Shown in pieces: positions 1 to 8,859 of a stretch of DNA of 64,000 bases (position 1 is its first letter; the number at the start of each line of letters is the position of its first letter). Origin of the DNA: CAVQGM01 sp963712065 (GTDB taxonomy: Bacteria > Actinomycetota > Acidimicrobiia > Acidimicrobiales > Acidimicrobilacustridaceae); contig CAVQGM010000001.1 in assembly GCA_963712065.1 (NCBI GenBank), positions 682,001 to 746,000 of the forward strand, read 5' to 3'. The notes beneath the pieces are model-generated. The model was not told the DNA's origin. It saw nothing but the letters and a program-made list of their open reading frames with translations, and did not search any database. A program made the translations under genes and the position numbers.

Positions 1-1472
1 TCGACGCCCTCTACCGCGTCTACATCGCCGCGCTGGGCGCTGCCATCTTCATCCTCTTCGCCTCCAGCCGGCTGCCCGACGACCGCCAGACCGTCGAGCA
101 GGCCCTGCAGTTCGCCGAGGACCGCACCGCCTGGCTGGGCCTGGCCTTCGCCCTCGTGCTGGCCATCGGCTTCCGCTCCGGCGGCCGGGGCGGGCCCCTG
201 GTGCTCGAGGCCCCCGTGGTGTTCCACGAGCTGCAGGCCCCGATCGACCGGGACGACGCCCTGCGCTCCCCCGCCATCAAGCAGTTCCGCTTCCTCGCCT
301 TCGCCGGCGCGCTGGTGGGCGGCATCGTCGGCGAGGTCGCCGCCCGTCGCCTGCCCGTCAACATCGCCGCCGCCATCGCCTGCGGCGCCGCCGCCTTCGC
401 CCTCGCCGCCGTCGCCGCGTCGGGGGCGGCCATGATCCTGTCGGGCAACCGGGTGAAGTGGTGGGTCGCCAACGCCCTGGCGGTGTCGGTGCTGGCGTGG
501 TCGGCCCTCGACGTGCTCACGGGGCTGCGCACCTCGCCGATGACCTTCCTCGCCGAGCTCACCTTCTGGCCCATCGAGGTGCAGTGGACCGCGCTCATCG
601 GCGTGGCCGTGGCCGTCGCCCTGCCGATCATCGGCATCTTCCAGGTCGGGGGCATCTCCACCGAGGCGGCCATGCGCCGGGCCGGGTTGGTGAGCCAGCT
701 CAGGTTCGCGGTCACCCTGCAGGACGTCCGCACCGTCGTGCTGCTGCGCCGCCAGCTCTCCCAGGAACGCCCCCGGTCCAGGCCGTGGATCCGCACCAAG
801 CGGGCCGGGCGGCTGCCGGAGGTCTGGCGGCGCGACTGGCAGTGCTACTTCCGCTTCCCCCTCCTGCGGGTGCTGCGCATGCTCGTGCTCGGCGCCGCCG
901 CCGGGCTGGCCCTCGGCAGCGTGTGGCGCGGCGTCACCCCCATGGTCGTGCTGGCCGGCCTCGCGCTCTACCTCGTGGCCTTCGACGCCGCCGAGCCGAT
1001 CGCCCAGGAGGTCGACCACCCGACCCGGTGGGAGAGCTTCCCCACCGACCCCGGCAAGCTCCTGCTCCTGCACCTGCCCGCCGCCTTCGCGGTGATGGCG
1101 ATCGTCGTGCTGGTCGGGGCGGCGACGGCGACGATCCTCGTCCCCGTGGCCGTCGTGCTGAAGCTCACGCCGGTGCTGGTGGTCCCCATCGCCGTCGGCG
1201 CGGCCGTGGCCGGAGCCATCGGCACCGCCCAGGGAGCGCCCGACGTGGCCCACATGGCCGGCCTCGGGCCCGACATGATGGGCTTCGTGCTGCTCGGCCG
1301 CCTCGTCCTTCCCCCCGCCGTCGTCGTGCTCTGCCTCCTGCCCGTGCTCGCCGCCGGCACCGACGAGGCCGCCCTGGGGGTGGACGCGGTGTCGAACGCC
1401 GTCACCTGGCCGCTGATCGCCATCGTCGGCGCCGTCCTGTACCTCCGCACCCGAAAGCCGAAGCACCTGTGA
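1..1472 (+). CDS. ABC transporter membrane (permease) protein, 5' truncated
   Basis: The frame is already open at the window edge (first full codon at base 3), so the N-terminus is missing; about 489 residues remain. The protein is strongly hydrophobic, with roughly eight to ten membrane segments separated by short basic loops, and ends in a cytoplasmic RTRKPKHL tail. No catalytic motif is visible. Its TGA stop overlaps the GTG start of an ABC ATPase (GTGA), so the two are translationally coupled. I infer that it is the membrane subunit of an ABC exporter; the substrate is unknown. It resembles uncharacterised actinobacterial ABC-2-like permeases with a conserved EPIAQEVDHP segment before the last membrane cluster. 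Confidence 0.7.
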   Translation, partial: DALYRVYIAALGAAIFILFASSRLPDDRQTVEQALQFAEDRTAWLGLAFALVLAIGFRSGGRGGPLVLEAPVVFHELQAPIDRDDALRSPAIKQFRFLAFAGALVGGIVGEVAARRLPVNIAAAIACGAAAFALAAVAASGAAMILSGNRVKWWVANALAVSVLAWSALDVLTGLRTSPMTFLAELTFWPIEVQWTALIGVAVAVALPIIGIFQVGGISTEAAMRRAGLVSQLRFAVTLQDVRTVVLLRRQLSQERPRSRPWIRTKRAGRLPEVWRRDWQCYFRFPLLRVLRMLVLGAAAGLALGSVWRGVTPMVVLAGLALYLVAFDAAEPIAQEVDHPTRWESFPTDPGKLLLLHLPAAFAVMAIVVLVGAATATILVPVAVVLKLTPVLVVPIAVGAAVAGAIGTAQGAPDVAHMAGLGPDMMGFVLLGRLVLPPAVVVLCLLPVLAAGTDEAALGVDAVSNAVTWPLIAIVGAVLYLRTRKPKHL

Positions 1473-2188
1473 CCTTCGCCATGCCGGCGCCCCCGCCGCC
1501 CGCCGAACACCCCGACGCCGCCCTCGAGTGCGACGCGCTCGCCAAGGACTACGGCGACGGCATGGGCCTGCACGGCCTCGACCTCGTCGTCGGGCCGGGC
1601 GAGCTGGTGATGCTCGTCGGCCCCAACGGTGCGGGGAAGTCGACCTTCCTCGGGCTGGCCTCGGGGATGCTCGAGCCGACGGAGGGCAACGCCTACGTGA
1701 AGGGCGACCCGGCCGGCACCGTCGGTGCCCGGTCGGCCACGTCGTACCTGCCCGACGCGCCCGTGCTCTACGACGACCTGTCGCTCTGGGAGCACCTCGA
1801 GTACGTCGCCCGCCTCCACGGCACCGCCGACTGGGAGGCCTACGCCGACGACCTGCTCGAGATGTTCAACCTCACCGACCGGGTCGACGACCTGCCGTCG
1901 CGGTTCAGCCGCGGCCTCAAGCAGAAGACCGGGCTCATCCTCGGCCTCATCCGGCCGTTCCAGCTCATGCTCATCGACGAGCCCTTCGTCGGGCTCGACG
2001 GCCCCGGCCAGGAGACCCTCGTCGAGGTGCTGGCCGACGTCGCCGAGCAGGGCGCGGCCATCGTCTGCTCGACCCACCAGCTCGACCTCGCCCCGAAGGC
2101 CAGCCGCTGCATCGGTCTCCGCGACGGCCTGTCGAGCTACGACGGCCCCGCCACCCCCGAGAAGATCCGCTCCCTCGTCAGCGGCTGA
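1469..2188 (+). CDS. ABC transporter ATP-binding protein
   Basis: A single nucleotide-binding domain of 239 residues that powers the preceding permease. Walker A GPNGAGKS lies near residue 50, Walker B LMLIDEP near 167, and the switch histidine is in CSTHQ near 200. The signature region reads FSRGLKQKT rather than LSGGQ, a degenerate signature common in ABC-2-type exporters. I chose GTG 1469 because it overlaps the permease stop by four bases; ATG 1481 is the alternative and would lose only four residues. Substrate unknown. Confidence 0.9.
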   Translation: MTFAMPAPPPPAEHPDAALECDALAKDYGDGMGLHGLDLVVGPGELVMLVGPNGAGKSTFLGLASGMLEPTEGNAYVKGDPAGTVGARSATSYLPDAPVLYDDLSLWEHLEYVARLHGTADWEAYADDLLEMFNLTDRVDDLPSRFSRGLKQKTGLILGLIRPFQLMLIDEPFVGLDGPGQETLVEVLADVAEQGAAIVCSTHQLDLAPKASRCIGLRDGLSSYDGPATPEKIRSLVSG

Positions 2189-2204
2189 ACGGGACCCAGA
2201 TGAA

Positions 2205-2248
2205 CTGGCTGGTGAAACCCGTGCTCTGGCACGGGTTTCACCAGCCAG
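2205..2248. terminator. Perfect 19-bp inverted repeat with 6-base loop
   Basis: Arms 2205-2223 and 2230-2248 are exact reverse complements around the loop CTCTGG. The structure sits 16 bases after the ABC ATPase stop and 58 bases before the DUF3097 start, both on the plus strand. There is no T-run, so it would be a stem-only terminator of the kind proposed for GC-rich actinobacteria, or a processing hairpin. Termination is inferred from position only. Confidence 0.6.
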
Positions 2249-2291
2249 AACGGTCGAGGTGGGGGTCCGCGGGGTGCGGGGCGGGGGCCGC

Positions 2292-2297
2292 TACCGT
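2292..2297 (+). promoter_or_regulatory. TACCGT -10-like box before DUF3097 gene
   Basis: TACCGT lies nine bases before GTG 2307 and no ribosome-binding site fits between, consistent with a leaderless transcript after the hairpin at 2205-2248. Confidence 0.45.
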
Positions 2298-2306
2298 CCG
2301 CGGCTC

Positions 2307-3140
2307 GTGAGCAACGGTGACTTCCGGGGCAAGGGGATCCTCGCCGAGCCGATCGACCTCGACGGCGGCGCCAAGCGGCGCCGGCCGCATCCCAAGGTCG
2401 AGGCCACCCTCGGGCTCCACGTCGTGGTGCGCGGGGCCGGGGTGGCCGGCAGCGTCGTGAGGTTCGGCGGCGGCACCGTCACCCTGCGGGGCGACGACGG
2501 GCGCGATCGCCAGGTCAAGGTGCACGACGGGGCCTTCGACGTCGACGGCCGCCAGGTGAGCCTCGTCCCGGCCAGGGCCCCCGCCGATGGCGGTCCGACC
2601 CGCACCGCATCGGGCTCGGTCGCGGTCGCCGACGCGCCGGCCCGCATCGCCCGGGCCAGCCGCATCCTCGTCGAGGGCGTCCACGACGCGGAGCTGGTCG
2701 AACGGGTGTGGGGCGACGACCTGCGGATCGAGGGCATCGTCGTCGAGCCGCTCGACGGGGCCGACCACCTGGCCGACGTCATCCGGGGCTTCGGCCCCCG
2801 CCCGGCGCGCCGCCTCGGCGTGCTGCTCGACCACCTCGTCCCCGGCTCCAAGGAGCAGCGTCTGGCCGCCGCCGTCGACCACCCCGACGTGCTGGTCACC
2901 GGCCACCCCTACGTCGACGTGTGGGCGGCGGTGCGCCCCGCCGTCGTGGGCATCGAGCGGTGGCCCGACGTGCCCAGGGGCACCCCCTGGAAGGACGGCG
3001 TGTGCGCCGCGCTCGGCGTCGACGACCCCCGCACCTTCTGGAAGCGGGTGCTCGGCTCGGTCTCGAGCTACGCCGACCTCGAGGCGCCGCTCGTCGGCGC
3101 CGTCGAGCAGCTCATCGACTTCGTGACCGCCGAGCCCTGA
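2307..3140 (+). CDS. DUF3097 family protein
   Basis: A 277-residue protein matching the actinobacterial DUF3097 family, whose function is unknown. Family-like stretches include RTASGSVAV, EGVHDAELVERVWGDD, GVLLDHLVPGSKE and WPDVPRGTPWKDGVC, ending in QLIDFVTAEP. The segment around VEGVHDAELVE and LLDHLVPGSKE resembles the acidic core of Toprim-like folds; that is my inference, not an established activity. There is no signal peptide or membrane segment, so it is cytoplasmic. GTG 2307 was chosen because it starts shortly before the conserved N-terminal DVLAE-like block and follows a TACCGT box; the frame stays open far upstream, but that stretch lies inside the ABC gene. Confidence 0.85.
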   Translation: MSNGDFRGKGILAEPIDLDGGAKRRRPHPKVEATLGLHVVVRGAGVAGSVVRFGGGTVTLRGDDGRDRQVKVHDGAFDVDGRQVSLVPARAPADGGPTRTASGSVAVADAPARIARASRILVEGVHDAELVERVWGDDLRIEGIVVEPLDGADHLADVIRGFGPRPARRLGVLLDHLVPGSKEQRLAAAVDHPDVLVTGHPYVDVWAAVRPAVVGIERWPDVPRGTPWKDGVCAALGVDDPRTFWKRVLGSVSSYADLEAPLVGAVEQLIDFVTAEP

Positions 3141-3161
3141 GCCGGCACCGACGGAGCCGGC

Positions 3162-3965
3162 TCAGCCCCGCTTGACCCGTCCCCGCAGGGCGGCGAAGGC
3201 GAGCGACATGCTGACCAGACCGACGCCGGCGATGCAGACCAGGCCGCCGAGCAGGGTCGCCCACTCCCATCCCTCGTAGATGAGCGATCGGAGGGCGGCG
3301 AGGATGTACGTCACCGGGTTGTAGGTGGCCACCGTGCTCAGCCAGCCGGTGAGGTACTCCTTGGGCGTGAACGCGGTGGTGAGGAACGCGAACGGGAAGA
3401 ACAGGATGAAGCTCGAGTTCACCGCCGCCGGGCTGCCCGTCTTGAGGGCGATGGCGTAGGGGAACCCGGTGAACACCAGGCCCCACAGCCCGGCGATCAG
3501 CAGGAACAGCACGATGCCGAGGACGCCGGTGTCGAATCGCACGCCCACCGCGTAGCCGAGGGCCAGCACGGGCAGGCACAGGGCCACCACCAGCGCGAAG
3601 TCGGCGACCATCAGCCCGAGCAGCAGCGCGAGCCGCTTCATCGGCGTCATCAGCATCCGGTCGAAGTAGCCGTCCTGGATGTCGATCACCAGCGTCGACG
3701 CCCGGCTCACGCCGGTGACGGCGAAGATGATCGCCACCGGGAGCTGGAAGTCGGTGTAGGCGTAGGGCAGCCCGAGCTGGTCGAACACGTCGGACAGCGA
3801 CCCGAGGTTCACGGCGAAGAAGAACACGGGCACGACCAGCGCCGGCACGACGCCCTCGATGTCACGTGGGATCAGCTTGAGGGCGCGGGTCGCCACCGCG
3901 GCGACGTCCTGCACGAAGTTGGTCGGTCGGGCTCGGATCACGGGCGTCGCGGTCGTGGCGGTCAC
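3162..3965 (-). CDS. ABC-2 type transporter permease (DrrB family)
   Basis: A 267-residue membrane protein of the DrrB/NodJ class: a cytoplasmic N-terminus, six predicted membrane segments and the family-like PVFFFAVNLGSL segment after the first. It would form the export channel with the ATPase encoded just upstream. Its GTG start overlaps the ATPase stop by four bases (GTGA), a two-gene operon. The family exports drugs, lipids or polysaccharides; nothing here fixes the substrate. It converges with the DUF3097 gene with a 21-base gap. Confidence 0.88.
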   Translation of the reverse strand: MTATTATPVIRARPTNFVQDVAAVATRALKLIPRDIEGVVPALVVPVFFFAVNLGSLSDVFDQLGLPYAYTDFQLPVAIIFAVTGVSRASTLVIDIQDGYFDRMLMTPMKRLALLLGLMVADFALVVALCLPVLALGYAVGVRFDTGVLGIVLFLLIAGLWGLVFTGFPYAIALKTGSPAAVNSSFILFFPFAFLTTAFTPKEYLTGWLSTVATYNPVTYILAALRSLIYEGWEWATLLGGLVCIAGVGLVSMSLAFAALRGRVKRG

Positions 3966-4918
3966 TCGTCCTCCCCGCGGATGTGGGCGCCGGTCAACTC
4001 GAAGAACACGTCGTCGAGGGTGGGGGTGCGCAACGACAGGTCGATCACCCGGACCCCGCAGCCGCTGAGGGCCACCGCGACCGGGCTGATCGTGGCGGCG
4101 CCGTCGGCGGTGGACACGACCAGCGTCTCGCCGTGGATGGTGGCGGCGTCGACCCCCGGGAGTCCCACCACGGCGCGCTGCGCGACCTCGCAGTCGCCGT
4201 CGATGCGGGCGTTGATGACGTCCTGGCCGATCTGGCGCTTGAGGGCGTCGGGCGTGCCCTCGGCGACGATGCGACCGTCGTTGATGATGCCGACCCGGTC
4301 GGCGAGCTCGTCGGCCTCCTCGAGGTACTGGGTGGTCAGGAAGATGGTCATGCCGAGGTCGGTGTTGAGCCGGCGAACCTCGTCCCAGACCCGGGCCCGG
4401 CTCACCGGGTCGAGACCGGTGGTCGGCTCGTCGAGGAAGAGGATCTCGGGGTTGTGCACCAGCGCGGCGGCCAGGTCGAGGCGGCGCCGCATGCCTCCCG
4501 AGTAGGTGCCGGCCCGGCGGTCGATGGCGTCACCGATGTCGACCAGGCGCAGCACGTCGACCATGCGCGCCTCGATCTCCTTGCGGTGGAGCCCGTAGTA
4601 GCGCCCCTGCAGTACCAGGAGCTCGCGTCCGCTGAGCTTGGGGTCGATGGCGGCGTCCTGCAGCGCGGCGCCGATGCGCAGCCGCACCTGGTCGGGCTCG
4701 TCGGCGATGTCGTGGCCGGCCACCGTGCCCCGGCCCCCGGTGGGGGCGAGCAGCGTGCACAGCATCTTCACGGTGGTCGACTTCCCCGCGCCGTTCGGGC
4801 CGAGGAAGCCGTAGATCTCGCCCTGCGAGATGCGCAGGTCGACCCCTGCGACGGCCTCGAAGTCCCCGAAGCGGCGACGGAGGTCGTCGGTCTCGATGGC
4901 CGCCCCGTCGGTTCGCAC
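3962..4918 (-). CDS. Daunorubicin-resistance-type ABC transporter ATPase (DrrA family)
   Basis: A 318-residue ATPase: Walker A GPNGAGKST at residues 40-48, signature SGGM at 140-143, Walker B ILFLDEP near 159-165, and a C-terminal DrrA-type extension of about 100 residues. It energises the DrrB-like permease that overlaps its stop. The GTG start lies seven bases after a TAGCGT box (plus-strand 4926-4931), so the transcript is probably leaderless; this promoter region is shared with the divergent C69 peptidase gene. Drug export is the best-known family role but is not shown here. Confidence 0.9.
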   Translation of the reverse strand: MRTDGAAIETDDLRRRFGDFEAVAGVDLRISQGEIYGFLGPNGAGKSTTVKMLCTLLAPTGGRGTVAGHDIADEPDQVRLRIGAALQDAAIDPKLSGRELLVLQGRYYGLHRKEIEARMVDVLRLVDIGDAIDRRAGTYSGGMRRRLDLAAALVHNPEILFLDEPTTGLDPVSRARVWDEVRRLNTDLGMTIFLTTQYLEEADELADRVGIINDGRIVAEGTPDALKRQIGQDVINARIDGDCEVAQRAVVGLPGVDAATIHGETLVVSTADGAATISPVAVALSGCGVRVIDLSLRTPTLDDVFFELTGAHIRGEDE

Positions 4919-4925
4919 CGCGGGG

Positions 4926-4931
4926 ACGCTA
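4926..4931 (-). promoter_or_regulatory. TAGCGT -10-like box for DrrAB-like operon
   Basis: On the minus strand TAGCGT is seven bases upstream of the GTG start at 4918, with no ribosome-binding site between. Confidence 0.45.
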
Positions 4932-4947
4932 GCGGCACCGGAGGGGG

Positions 4948-4953
4948 TACGGT
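4948..4953 (+). promoter_or_regulatory. TACGGT -10-like box for C69 peptidase gene
   Basis: TACGGT lies nine bases before GTG 4963, back to back with the divergent box at 4926-4931. Confidence 0.45.
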
Positions 4954-4962
4954 CCTGGCTTC

Positions 4963-6171
4963 GTGTGCGACACCGTGTGCTCCCGCCGGCCCGACCGGAT
5001 GCTGTTCGCCAAGAACTCCGACCGCCCGGTCGTCGAGCCCCAGGTCGTCGAGGGCCACCGCCGGCGCACCGGTGACGGCCGGTTGCGCACCCAGTACCTC
5101 GACGTCGACGACCCCGGCGCCGCCGCCGTGGTCGGCTCCCGCCCCGACTGGCTCTGGGGCTTCGAGCACGGGGTCAACGAGCACCGCGTGGCCATCGGCA
5201 ACGAGAAGGTGTGGACGGTCGACGACCCCGCCCTCGCCCCGCCCGCCCTCATCGGGATGGACCTCGTCCGCCTCGCCCTCGAGCGGGCCCGCAGCGCCGA
5301 CGAGGCCCTCGACGTGCTCACCGCGCTGCTCGGTGAGCACGGCCAGGGCGGCATCGCCGACCGGGCCGACGACGAGGCCTACTTCTCGTCGTTCCTCGTC
5401 GCCGACCCCGTCGGCGGGTGGATCGTCGAGACGAGCGGGCGCACCTGGGCCGCCCGCCCGGTCGCCGACGGCGCCGCCATCTCCAACCGCGTGTCGATCG
5501 GCACCGACTGGGTACGGGCGTCGGCCGACGTCGAGCCCGGCACCGACTTCGACCGCTGGCGCGACCCCGAGGCGTGGTCGGCCATCGCCGACATCCGCCT
5601 GGCCCGCACCGTGCCCGTCGCCGAGGGCGGGGGCGCCGCCGGCCCGCGCGACCTGGCCGCCCTGCTCCGCGACCACGACGGCGTTCGCTGGGGTGCACCC
5701 GGCGACGACCCCTCGCTCGTGTCGCCGGTGCCCGACCCCCGGCTCGGCCCCGCCGCCGAGGGCGTCACCGTGTGCATGCACATCCGCGGCTACCAGGCCA
5801 CGGCGGCGGCCATGATCTGCGACCTGCCCGTCGACCCCGACGAACCCCAACGGGCGTGGGTCGCCCTGGGGGCGCCGTGCGCCTCGGTGTTCGTGCCCGT
5901 GTTCCCCGCCGACGACGCCGCCGGCCGCCCCGACGCCGAGCTCCCCGACGCGCTCGGCCACCTGGTGACGTGGAGGCGGTTCGGCGTCCTGCGGGACCGG
6001 GTCGAGACCGAGGCCGACGCCCTCGCCGAGGTCCGCGGGGTGCTGGGCCCGCTCGAGGCCGAGCTGTGGGACGAGGCCGACGCCGTGGCCTCCGACGACG
6101 TCGCCCGCCAACGGTTCGTGGCCGGGCTGTGGTCGCGGGTCGACGCCGCGCTGTCGGCGCTCGCCGTCTGA
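4963..6171 (+). CDS. Secernin-like peptidase, family C69
   Basis: A 402-residue protein beginning MCDTVCS followed by LFAKNSDRP, the hallmark of the secernin/C69 peptidase branch of Ntn hydrolases. In that fold a cysteine exposed at the mature N-terminus is the nucleophile; here Cys2 becomes N-terminal if the initiator methionine is removed. The start is therefore well determined: GTG 4963, nine bases after a TACGGT box. No signal peptide or membrane segment is seen, so it is probably cytoplasmic. The exact substrate is unknown; related proteins are dipeptidase-like, and secernins themselves are poorly characterised. Confidence 0.82.
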   Translation: MCDTVCSRRPDRMLFAKNSDRPVVEPQVVEGHRRRTGDGRLRTQYLDVDDPGAAAVVGSRPDWLWGFEHGVNEHRVAIGNEKVWTVDDPALAPPALIGMDLVRLALERARSADEALDVLTALLGEHGQGGIADRADDEAYFSSFLVADPVGGWIVETSGRTWAARPVADGAAISNRVSIGTDWVRASADVEPGTDFDRWRDPEAWSAIADIRLARTVPVAEGGGAAGPRDLAALLRDHDGVRWGAPGDDPSLVSPVPDPRLGPAAEGVTVCMHIRGYQATAAAMICDLPVDPDEPQRAWVALGAPCASVFVPVFPADDAAGRPDAELPDALGHLVTWRRFGVLRDRVETEADALAEVRGVLGPLEAELWDEADAVASDDVARQRFVAGLWSRVDAALSALAV

Positions 6172-6192
6172 CCGCTCGACGAAGCCGACGCC

Positions 6193-7302
6193 TCAGCCTC
6201 CGGCCGGCCCGCCGAGCAGCTCGCCGATGGCGGCCGCCGACCGCTCGGCTGCTCGGCCGTCCCCGAACGGGCACGGGGCCACCGCCATGGCCCGTCGCGC
6301 GGCGTCGTCGTCGAGCAGGTGCTGGGCCTGCGACACGATCCGGACCGGGTCGGTGCCGACCAGCACCGCTCCCCCGGCGTCGACCACCTCGCTGCGCTCG
6401 GTGACGTCGCGCAGGACGAGGACCGGGACGTCGAGCGCCGACCCCTCCTCCTGCACCCCGCCCGAATCGGTGAGGGCGAGCGTGGCCCCGGCGAGCGCCC
6501 GCACGAACTCGCCGTACGGCAGCGGTGGGAGGATGCCGACGTTCGGGGCGTCACCGATGCCGTCGTGGACGTCGCGCTGCACCGTCGGGTTCATGTGGGT
6601 GGCGACCAGGAAGGCGGTGTCGGGGTTGGCCCCGGCGAGCTCGGCGACGGCCGACGCGATGGCGCGGATGCCACCTCCCCACGACTCGCGACGGTGGGCG
6701 GTCACCAGCACGTGGCGGCGGAAGCCGTCGGGCACCGGGGAGTCGTAGAGGTCGGCCCGGGCCGCGGTGTGGAGCACCGCGTCGATCGACGTGTTCCCGA
6801 CCACCACGACCGACGCGTGGTCGACCCCCTCGGCGACCAGCCGGGCCGACGCCTCGGCCGTCGGCGCGAGGTGGAGCGCGGCCAACGCCGACACGAGACG
6901 GCGGTTCCCCTCCTCGGGGAACGGCGAGTAGAGGTCGCCGGTGCGCAGACCCGCCTCGAGGTGCACGACGGGGATCCTGCGCCAGTAGGCCACCAGCGCG
7001 CCGCCGAGCGTCGACGCCGTGTCGCCCTGCACGACGACGGCATCGAACCGCTCGGGTACCAGCAGCGTGCCGAGCGCGCGTTGGACCTCACCGGCCAGCT
7101 CGACCAGGTCGGGCGAGGTCCGTTCGAGCCGCAGCGAGACGTCGGGCTTGAGGTCGAACGGCTCGAGCGCGTCGAGCACCGCCTCGACGTGCTGGCCGGT
7201 GGCGACGAGGGTGGGCTCGGCCCCCGCGGCGTCGAGGGCGAGGTGGAGCGGCGCCAGCTTGGTGGCCTCCGGCCGGGTGCCGACGACCAGGGCGACCCTC
7301 AC
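6193..7302 (-). CDS. wecB: UDP-N-acetylglucosamine 2-epimerase (non-hydrolysing)
   Basis: Interconverts UDP-GlcNAc and UDP-ManNAc for cell-surface polysaccharide synthesis. The 369 residues carry the WecB/GT-B motifs VGTRPEATKLAPL at the N-terminus, HLEAGLRTGD near residue 113, the following SPFPEEGNRR block, and DSGGVQEEG with RDVTERSE in the C-terminal domain that binds the nucleotide sugar. The GTG start overlaps the stop of the upstream glycosyltransferase by four bases, so the two are one operon and probably one pathway. The gene symbol is by family; other non-hydrolysing 2-epimerases (MnaA, CapG) look alike. Confidence 0.9.
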   Translation of the reverse strand: MRVALVVGTRPEATKLAPLHLALDAAGAEPTLVATGQHVEAVLDALEPFDLKPDVSLRLERTSPDLVELAGEVQRALGTLLVPERFDAVVVQGDTASTLGGALVAYWRRIPVVHLEAGLRTGDLYSPFPEEGNRRLVSALAALHLAPTAEASARLVAEGVDHASVVVVGNTSIDAVLHTAARADLYDSPVPDGFRRHVLVTAHRRESWGGGIRAIASAVAELAGANPDTAFLVATHMNPTVQRDVHDGIGDAPNVGILPPLPYGEFVRALAGATLALTDSGGVQEEGSALDVPVLVLRDVTERSEVVDAGGAVLVGTDPVRIVSQAQHLLDDDAARRAMAVAPCPFGDGRAAERSAAAIGELLGGPAGG

Positions 7303-8666
7303 GCCGCGTCCCGGGCCGGCACGGGCAACTCGAGGGGCTCGACGGGGTCGGCATGCGCCTCACCCTCCCGGTGGCGTGCGGTCTTCGCCCAGCCGTGGCG
7401 GCCGACGACGATGCGCGCGACGGCCTTCCACGTGGCGAGGAACGTCACGTAGCTGCCCACGACGGCGAGGTGGGCGAGCCCGACGCTGCGCGCCAGGCCT
7501 GCGTCGCTCCTCCGGTGGTAGGCCCAGGCCGCGAGCAGCATCGGCGCGAAGGAGATGAGGTACCAGCCGAACAGCACCGCCAACCGGGGGATCGTGGCCC
7601 CGCCCCCGATGGTGACGCCGGGCTCGGCGAGGGCGAAGCGCACCGTCTCGAACACCCCCCAGGTGAACAGGATGCTCCAGGGCAGCACGAGGACGAGCGG
7701 CCCGAGCAGGTACGCGGTGGCCTCGACGAAGCCGAGACCGGGCAGCCGGTTCGACCGCCACAGCTCCGGGATGCGGCGGGCGCACAGGATGTGGCCCTGG
7801 TACCAGCGGGTCCGCTGGCGGACCAGGGCGCTCAGGCGCTCGACCCCCTGCTGGGTGACGTGGGCGTCGGGGGTGGACGACAGACGCCAGCCGGCGGCGA
7901 GCAGCGAGACGGCGAGGTCGAGGTCCTCGGTGAGGGCGTCGGACCAGGGCGTGACGAGGGGCAGCAGGGCCGAGAGCCGGGTGAACTGGCCGTTGCCGCC
8001 GAGGCTCACCGAGCGCGACCGCATCCGGGCGATCTGGGCCAGCGCCGCCACCCCCCAGAACTCGAAGTCCTGCACCTGGCCGAGCAGGTGGTCGCGGTTG
8101 CGGATCCGCACCGGGAGCTGCACGCCGCCGACCGACGGGTCCCTGAACCGCTCGACGACCCGATCGACGGCACCGGGCGACAGCTGCCCGTCGGCGTCCA
8201 TCACGGCGACGAGCACCCGATCGGGGTCGAGTCGACGGCGCTCGACCTCGTCGAGGATCGAGGCGAAGCCGACGTTCAGGGCGACCCCCTTCCCCTTGCG
8301 GGCATCGGGGAGCTCGCGGCGACACAGCAGGACGTGGTCACCGCCGGCGCGGCGCGCGACGGCGGCGGTGTCGTCGTCGCTGGCGTCGTCGACCACCACG
8401 ACCGTGGCCCTCGGGTGCTCACGGAGCGCGGCGCTCACCGTCTCGCCGATGACGGCCTCCTCGTCGAGGCAGGCGATCAGGAAGAAGACGTCGAACTCGT
8501 CCACGGCAGCGAGGCGACGCCACCACGGGGTGGACGGTGCGACCCCGAGGGGCGCGATCGAGTGCTCGTCGCCAGGTGGGCGGTAGCCGTAGACGAAGAC
8601 GAGCGCGAACTGGACGCATCCCCACAGCACGAGGAGGAGGACGAGGGCGCCCGCCACCGCCGCCAC
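7299..8666 (-). CDS. Membrane processive glycosyltransferase, family 2
   Basis: A 455-residue enzyme with an N-terminal membrane helix, a cytosolic GT2 domain and four or so C-terminal membrane helices, the layout of hyaluronan/chitin/poly-GlcNAc synthases. Visible motifs are the nucleotide-binding VVVVDDASDDDT, the DXD-type MDADG, the acceptor-site TEDLDL and QRTRWYQGH (Q/RXXRW). It would polymerise an activated sugar and extrude it across the membrane. The WecB-type epimerase in the same operon suggests a HexNAc-containing polymer. Its GTG start is three bases after the stop of a tiny membrane-protein gene. Confidence 0.85.
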   Translation of the reverse strand: MAAVAGALVLLLVLWGCVQFALVFVYGYRPPGDEHSIAPLGVAPSTPWWRRLAAVDEFDVFFLIACLDEEAVIGETVSAALREHPRATVVVVDDASDDDTAAVARRAGGDHVLLCRRELPDARKGKGVALNVGFASILDEVERRRLDPDRVLVAVMDADGQLSPGAVDRVVERFRDPSVGGVQLPVRIRNRDHLLGQVQDFEFWGVAALAQIARMRSRSVSLGGNGQFTRLSALLPLVTPWSDALTEDLDLAVSLLAAGWRLSSTPDAHVTQQGVERLSALVRQRTRWYQGHILCARRIPELWRSNRLPGLGFVEATAYLLGPLVLVLPWSILFTWGVFETVRFALAEPGVTIGGGATIPRLAVLFGWYLISFAPMLLAAWAYHRRSDAGLARSVGLAHLAVVGSYVTFLATWKAVARIVVGRHGWAKTARHREGEAHADPVEPLELPVPARDAA

Positions 8667-8669
8667 AGG

Positions 8670-8849
8670 TCAGCCCGACTCGATCTCCGCGGCGCGCCGC
8701 ACGCGTACCGCCCGGTAGCCGAGCAGCACGCCCACCACCCCGGCGAGCAGGACGACCACACCGCCTCCCGGCGCGCCGGTGGCCGCGATGGCGACGCCGC
8801 CGACGCTGACCCCGCCGGCTACCGCGACGAGGCCGGCGCCGCCGTACAC
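8670..8849 (-). CDS. Small two-helix membrane protein
   Basis: A 59-residue reading frame, MYGGAGLVAVAG to AAEIESG, almost entirely two glycine/alanine/valine-rich membrane segments followed by a basic RAVRVRR turn. A strong ribosome-binding site (AGGGGGAG on the minus strand, 8852-8859) precedes the GTG start, and its stop lies three bases before the glycosyltransferase start, so coupling is likely. I infer a small accessory subunit of the sugar operon; it matches nothing I can name. Confidence 0.5.
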   Translation of the reverse strand: MYGGAGLVAVAGGVSVGGVAIAATGAPGGGVVVLLAGVVGVLLGYRAVRVRRAAEIESG

Positions 8850-8851
8850 GG

Positions 8852-8859
8852 CTCCCCCT
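8852..8859 (-). promoter_or_regulatory. Ribosome-binding site of small membrane protein
   Basis: Minus-strand AGGGGGAG lies two bases before GTG 8849 by its edge (about five from its core). It supports an otherwise overlooked 59-codon gene. Confidence 0.5.

Noticed and set aside
2205..2248. Integron attC-like or transposon end
   Set aside because: No integrase, recombination core site or target duplication nearby; a hairpin is the simpler reading.
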